In this document: one piece after another, positions 5,962 to 9,156 of the stretch
How positions within the stretch are numbered: position 1 is the first letter of the stretch
Layout: each line of letters starts with the position of its first letter
Assembly (NCBI GenBank): GCA_035535015.1
Contig: DATLQU010000051.1
Span: 1-9,156, forward strand
Source of the DNA: Palsa-661 sp035535015
GTDB taxonomy: Bacteria; Actinomycetota; Acidimicrobiia; Acidimicrobiales; UBA8190
Direction: 5' to 3'
Length of the DNA: 9,156 bases
Notes under the pieces: generated by a model
Told to the model about the DNA's origin: nothing
Database searches by the model: none
Seen by the model: only the letters and a program-made list of their open reading frames with translations
Made by a program: the position numbers and the translations under genes

Positions 5962-8780
5962 AGGCCCGTCCGGCCGCCGTGGGGGTGGTGTTGGCCGTCG
6001 TCTTGTCGTCCGGCGTGGTGATGGCACCGGCGGTGTCGGCTGATCCGACCCCCGTGTCCGGTGTGACCCCCGTGACCGGTGGGCCCGAGCGACTGCCGGT
6101 GGGGACGCGAGCGGTGGGAGCACTTCCCGGCGACAACCGGCTGTCGGTCGACGTGGCCCTGCGGCCGGCCGATCCGGCCGGGTTGGCCGCCTTCGATCAG
6201 GCGGTGACCACGCCGGGGTCCCCCGTTTTCCGGCACTTCCTGGCGCCGGGGGAATTCGCCCGGCGTTTCGGGCCCGGGCCGGCCGCCGTCGCCGCCATGG
6301 GCGACTGGCTGCGGGCCCAGGGTCTGGATGTCGGGCCCACCACGGGCGACGGACTTCTGATCCCGGTGTCGGGACCGGCGTCTGCGCTCGGACAGGCCTT
6401 CGCCATCGGTTTCGAACGCCAGGAACTGCCCGATGGCCGGATCGTGCGGGAACCGACGGCTCGTCCGTCGGTGCCGACGGGGTTGGCCCAGAGCGTGCAG
6501 GGAGTGGTCGGGCTCGACGACCTGGCCGTGGCCCGGCCGCAACTGGCCCGGGGGCCGGCCACGAAGAGCGCGCCGGGGCGGTTGGCGGGGCCGTCGGTGA
6601 CGGGATCGTCGGTGACGGGGTCGTCGGTGACGGGGCCGTCGGTGACGGGGTCGGGGCCGGTGCCGCACGCCGGGCCCAGTCCGACCTGTAACCAGGGATC
6701 CGTCGGGACGACGGCCACGCAGTTGGCCCAGGCCTACTCGATGACGTCGCTCTATCCGGGCAACGAAGGCCAGAGCCAGACGGTGGGCATCTACGAGCTC
6801 GAGCCCTACCTGGCCAACGACATCTCGACCTTCGAGTCCTGTTACTCGCCGGCGCCGAGTCCCAGCATCACGCCGGTGAGCGTGGACGGCGCCGCCACCA
6901 ATTCCGGTCCCGGGTCGGGGGAGTCGGCGCTCGACATCGAGATGGTGGTGGGCCTCGCCCCCCGGGCCAGCATCCGGGTCTACGTCGGGCCCAACGGCGG
7001 GACGGGGCCGCTCGACGTCTACGCCAAGATGATCGGCGACGACCAGGCCCAGGTGCTGACCACCAGTTGGGGGGAGTGCGAACCGGCCGCCGGCATCACG
7101 GCCATCGCCGCCGAGTCGAACCTGCTGCAGATGGCCGCCGCCCAGGGCCAGAGCTTCACCGCCGCCGCCGGTGACGAGGGGTCGGAGGACTGCAACTCCC
7201 CGGGCTACTTCACCAACACCAACCTGGCCGTGGACGACCCGGCCAGCCAGCCGTTCATGACCTCGGTGGGGGGAACCGAACTCGGTCCCGCCCTCGGGCC
7301 GCCGCCCACCGAGTCGGTGTGGAACACCGGAACGTTCGAGGGGACGACGGGAGGCGGGATCTCGTCGGTGTGGACCATGCCGTCGTGGCAGCTGGGGCCG
7401 GGCGTGGAGAACGGATTCACCAAAGCCAACAACTCCTACACGGGGCGCAGCCCCTGCCCGCTCAGCTCCGGGCCGGGCACGGTGTCGTGCCGGGAGGTGC
7501 CCGACGTGAGCGCCGACGGCGACCCCGGCACCGGCTATGCCACCTTCTGTTCCTGCACCAGCGGGTGGCGGTCGATCGGGGGCACCTCCATGGGGGCCCC
7601 TCTGTGGGCGTCGATCGCCGCGCTGGCCGACCAGTCGGTGGGCTCGCCGCCGGGACGGATCGGGTTGCTCAATCCGGCGCTGTACCAGGCCGGCTGCCTG
7701 GCGTCGCCGCCCTTCAACGACATCACGTCGGGCAACAACCAACCGAACGGGTCGCCCCCGGCCGATCCGCCGCGAACGCCCGGAGGTCCCGTGTACCCGG
7801 CCGGCGCCGGCTACGACATGGCCAGCGGTCTGGGCACGCCGGTGGTGTCGTCGTTGCTGGCCGATCTGGTGACACCGGTGAGCGCCTGCCCGGCGGTGAC
7901 ATCGATGAGCGTGACGAGCGGGCCCTCGGTTGGCGGGACGTCGGTGACGTTGACGGGGACGAACCTGGGGGCGGTGCAGGAGGTGGACTTCGGCGCCGGG
8001 AACGCCGGCGGATCGCTGTCGGCCTCGGCCGGATCGGTCAACGTGACCACACCCGGATCCCCCACCGGCGGATGGGACACGACGGCGGTGGTGGCGAAGA
8101 CGGCCAACGAGGTGATCGGTCTCGACGGGCGGAACTACTTCACCTTCACCGGACCCCGGGGGTACTGGACGACGGCGTCGGACGGCGGGGTGTTCAGCTT
8201 CGGGCAGGTCGGCTATCACGGCTCGACGGGCGGGATACGGCTGCAGAGACCGGTGGTGGGTATCGCCCCCACGGCGTCGTCGCAGGGCTACTGGTTGGTG
8301 GCCTCCGACGGCGGGGTCTTCAGTTTCGGTGACGCCGTGTTCCACGGCTCGACGGGCGGGATCCGGCTCGACCGACCCATCGTGGGGATGGCGGCCAGCC
8401 CCGACGGCGGGGGGTACTGGCTGGTGGCCTCCGACGGCGGGGTCTTCAGTTTCGGTGACGCCGGCTTCTACGGCTCGACCGGGGGGGTGCGGCTGAACAA
8501 GCCCATCGTGGGGATGGCCGCCACCCCCGACGGTCAGGGCTACTGGCTGGTGGCCTCCGACGGCGGGGTCTTCGCCTTCGGCAACGCCGGCTTCTCCGGG
8601 TCGCTCGGCGCCATCAGGCTGGCCCAGCCCATCGTGGGTATCGCCGCGCCCTTCGGCGACGGCGGCTACTGGCTGGTGGCCTCCGACGGCGGGATCTTCG
8701 CCTTCGGCCGCGCCGGGTTCGCCGGGTCCATGGGTGGGCAGCGGCTGAACGCCCCCATGGTCGGTATGGGGGGCAGCTGA
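5958..8780 (+). CDS. Secreted S53 family peptidase (sedolisin/kumamolisin type) with IPT/TIG domain and five 42-residue C-terminal repeats
   Basis: This 940-residue preproprotein is a predicted exported serine-carboxyl endopeptidase, a family generally active at acidic pH. Start GTG 5958 is within the rarA stop and gives a Sec signal peptide: K2/R4, a hydrophobic core about 7-25, and likely cleavage after AVSA (28). The activation propeptide spans about 45-190 (VALRPADPAGLAAFDQAV, then SPVFRHFLAPGEFARRFGP), as in Pro-kumamolisin. A SVTG-repeat linker (213-232) leads to the catalytic domain, about 244-640. The catalytic triad fits E322 and D326 in GESALDIE and S544 in GGTSMGAP, with D406 in AAAGDEG as the oxyanion Asp. 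NDITSGNN (587-594) and GYDMASGLGTP (618-628) match the C-terminal calcium-site region. All ten cysteines lie at 244-644, so disulfides are likely. An Ig-like IPT/TIG domain (about 645-731) and five repeats (733-940) follow, possibly for binding a surface or polymer. Substrate is unknown. No sortase motif or C-terminal membrane helix is seen. Confidence 0.93.
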   Translation: MKARPAAVGVVLAVVLSSGVVMAPAVSADPTPVSGVTPVTGGPERLPVGTRAVGALPGDNRLSVDVALRPADPAGLAAFDQAVTTPGSPVFRHFLAPGEFARRFGPGPAAVAAMGDWLRAQGLDVGPTTGDGLLIPVSGPASALGQAFAIGFERQELPDGRIVREPTARPSVPTGLAQSVQGVVGLDDLAVARPQLARGPATKSAPGRLAGPSVTGSSVTGSSVTGPSVTGSGPVPHAGPSPTCNQGSVGTTATQLAQAYSMTSLYPGNEGQSQTVGIYELEPYLANDISTFESCYSPAPSPSITPVSVDGAATNSGPGSGESALDIEMVVGLAPRASIRVYVGPNGGTGPLDVYAKMIGDDQAQVLTTSWGECEPAAGITAIAAESNLLQMAAAQGQSFTAAAGDEGSEDCNSPGYFTNTNLAVDDPASQPFMTSVGGTELGPALGPPPTESVWNTGTFEGTTGGGISSVWTMPSWQLGPGVENGFTKANNSYTGRSPCPLSSGPGTVSCREVPDVSADGDPGTGYATFCSCTSGWRSIGGTSMGAPLWASIAALADQSVGSPPGRIGLLNPALYQAGCLASPPFNDITSGNNQPNGSPPADPPRTPGGPVYPAGAGYDMASGLGTPVVSSLLADLVTPVSACPAVTSMSVTSGPSVGGTSVTLTGTNLGAVQEVDFGAGNAGGSLSASAGSVNVTTPGSPTGGWDTTAVVAKTANEVIGLDGRNYFTFTGPRGYWTTASDGGVFSFGQVGYHGSTGGIRLQRPVVGIAPTASSQGYWLVASDGGVFSFGDAVFHGSTGGIRLDRPIVGMAASPDGGGYWLVASDGGVFSFGDAGFYGSTGGVRLNKPIVGMAATPDGQGYWLVASDGGVFAFGNAGFSGSLGAIRLAQPIVGIAAPFGDGGYWLVASDGGIFAFGRAGFAGSMGGQRLNAPMVGMGGS
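6594..6653 (+). repeat. Four tandem 15-nt repeats encoding SVTG(S/P) linker
   Basis: Four head-to-tail 15-nt units (6594-6608, 6609-6623, 6624-6638, 6639-6653) of the form TCGGTGACGGGGTCG differ only at the 11th base of unit 1 and in the last codon of unit 3. They encode SVTGS, SVTGS, SVTGP, SVTGS at residues 213-232 of the S53 peptidase. They lie between propeptide and catalytic domain, where S53 enzymes are cut during maturation. Because the unit is a multiple of 3, gain or loss of copies would change linker length without a frameshift. Confidence 0.92.
8154..8777 (+). repeat. Five tandem 126-nt repeats encoding 42-residue GYW...SDGG...FG units
   Basis: Units start at 8154, 8280, 8406, 8532 and 8658; the last is 2 residues short before the stop. 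Each encodes the pattern GYW-x-x-ASDGG-(V/I)-F-(S/A)-FG, then GS-x-G, RL and P-(I/V/M)-VG-(M/I). Hydrophobic stretches suggest four short beta strands per unit, as in a beta-propeller blade. The middle copies are the most alike: units 2 and 3 share a 42-nt identical run (8296-8337 and 8422-8463), while unit 1 has diverged (YWTTAS instead of YWLVAS). The fold is inference from periodicity; the repeats themselves are directly visible. Confidence 0.93.
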
Positions 8781-8791
8781 CGAGGGACCGG

Positions 8792-8797
8792 TAGGCT
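8792..8797 (+). promoter_or_regulatory. Candidate -10 element (TAGGCT) of a leaderless promoter
   Basis: TAGGCT fits the actinobacterial -10 consensus TANNNT and lies 9 nt before ATG 8807, the spacing expected if transcription starts at the A of the start codon. There is no strong Shine-Dalgarno sequence between it and the ATG (only GGGGA at 8799-8803, too close), which fits leaderless initiation. I see no convincing -35 box. It occupies a 26-nt gap after the peptidase gene. Confidence 0.45.
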
Positions 8798-8806
8798 CGG
8801 GGACCG

Positions 8807-9156
8807 ATGACCGCCGACCATGTCGCCGTGCTGGTCGCCGCCGGTGCCGCCGCCGTGGCCGGCGTGGCCGGCCTGGTGGTGGTGGTGATGCTCGGCCGCC
8901 GGGTCCGGGAGCTGCGGGAGCTGGTGGGCCATCTGCAGCGCGAGACGGTGCCGCTCGTGCGCGAGGCCCGGGTGGTGGTCGACCAGGCCGCCACCGAGAT
9001 GGTGCGGGTGGGCGACGTGCTCGGCTCGGCCGAGTCGGTGTCGGCCACCGTCGACTCCGCCTCGCGGCTGGCCTACCGGGCCTTCGCCAACCCGGTGGTG
9101 AGGGTGCTGGCCTTCGGCACGGGGACGAGCGCGGCGCTGCGGCGGCTCTTCGGCCG
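8807..9156 (+). CDS. DUF948-like single-pass membrane protein, 3'-truncated by window edge
   Basis: From ATG 8807 the frame stays open to the window end (116 codons plus 2 bases). Residues 6-29 are a strongly hydrophobic Ala/Val/Gly/Leu helix, followed at once by G-R-R-V-R; the positive-inside rule puts the C-terminal part in the cytoplasm. Residues 31-90 are a charged, probably helical segment (RELRELVGHLQRE, then repeated V/A/E/D-rich heptad-like spacing). A more hydrophobic patch with YRAFANPVVRVLAFGTG lies at about 89-105. This layout of one N-terminal helix, a coiled-coil-like stretch and a short NPVVRVLAF segment resembles the DUF948 proteins found between rarA and alaS in many actinobacteria, and their function is unknown to me. 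The gene starts 26 nt after the peptidase, behind a candidate leaderless promoter. It is too short for the ORF threshold in this frame because the end is missing; family assignment is by resemblance and context. Confidence 0.72.
   Translation, partial: MTADHVAVLVAAGAAAVAGVAGLVVVVMLGRRVRELRELVGHLQRETVPLVREARVVVDQAATEMVRVGDVLGSAESVSATVDSASRLAYRAFANPVVRVLAFGTGTSAALRRLFG

Noticed and set aside
5874..8345. 823-codon open frame on the - strand opposite the peptidase and rarA end
   Set aside because: It is a GC-rich shadow: composition is dominated by R, G, H, P and A, it has no recognisable domain, and it lies wholly opposite genes with clear catalytic motifs.
8789..8806. Possible terminator hairpin (CGGT ... 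ACCG) after the peptidase gene
   Set aside because: The stem is only 4 bp with no T tract, so it does not meet the standard for a terminator.
8614..9048. - strand open frames opposite the peptidase end and the DUF948-like gene (one with a His run)
   Set aside because: The His run is the reverse complement of the GTG-GTG valine codons of the membrane helix; the + strand reading gives a coherent membrane protein.

Overview
The window is a dense, very GC-rich stretch of bacterial chromosome with six genes, all on the + strand and with almost no intergenic space. It most likely comes from a high-GC actinobacterium, and the best guess is class Acidimicrobiia. The reasons are frequent GTG starts and strong G/C third-position bias, an actinobacterial-type gene order (rel, hisS, aspS, rarA, DUF948-like), an AspRS with the mycobacterial-type non-discriminating signature, and a secreted protein ending in 'GYWLVASDGGVFSFG' repeats, which I recall as common in Acidimicrobiia exported proteins. 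The assignment is inference; there is no rRNA or other phylogenetic marker here.

Layout. 1-1482: C-terminal part of a long RelA/SpoT-homologue (p)ppGpp enzyme (synthetase core, TGS, zinc-finger-like Cys and ACT domains; the N-terminal hydrolase lies off the left edge). 1490-2839: histidyl-tRNA synthetase. 2844-4583: aspartyl-tRNA synthetase of the bacterial type. 4624-5961: RarA/MgsA AAA+ ATPase of replication-fork maintenance. 5958-8780: a secreted multidomain S53 (sedolisin/kumamolisin-type) peptidase with signal peptide, propeptide, a 15-nt tandem-repeat linker, the catalytic domain, an Ig-like IPT/TIG domain and five 42-residue repeats. 8807-9156: start of a small one-helix membrane protein of DUF948 type, cut by the right edge.

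The first five genes have gaps of 7, 4, 40 and -4 nt and look like one transcription unit. Three of them share a theme: Rel senses uncharged tRNA on the ribosome, and HisRS and AspRS charge tRNA. The AspRS residue pattern predicts that it also charges tRNA-Asn with Asp, so the cell should need GatCAB. RarA belongs to DNA maintenance but commonly sits in this region in actinobacteria. The secreted peptidase is the odd member: it is start-stop coupled to rarA and looks like a lineage-specific insertion into a housekeeping operon. A leaderless-type -10 element before the DUF948-like gene suggests a new transcription unit begins there.

I see no RNA genes, insertion sequences, CRISPR arrays, attachment sites or convincing terminators. 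No stretch longer than 40 nt lacks a gene. I do not see a wholly new multi-gene system; the most noteworthy object is the peptidase with its repeat domain and its unusual genomic position.
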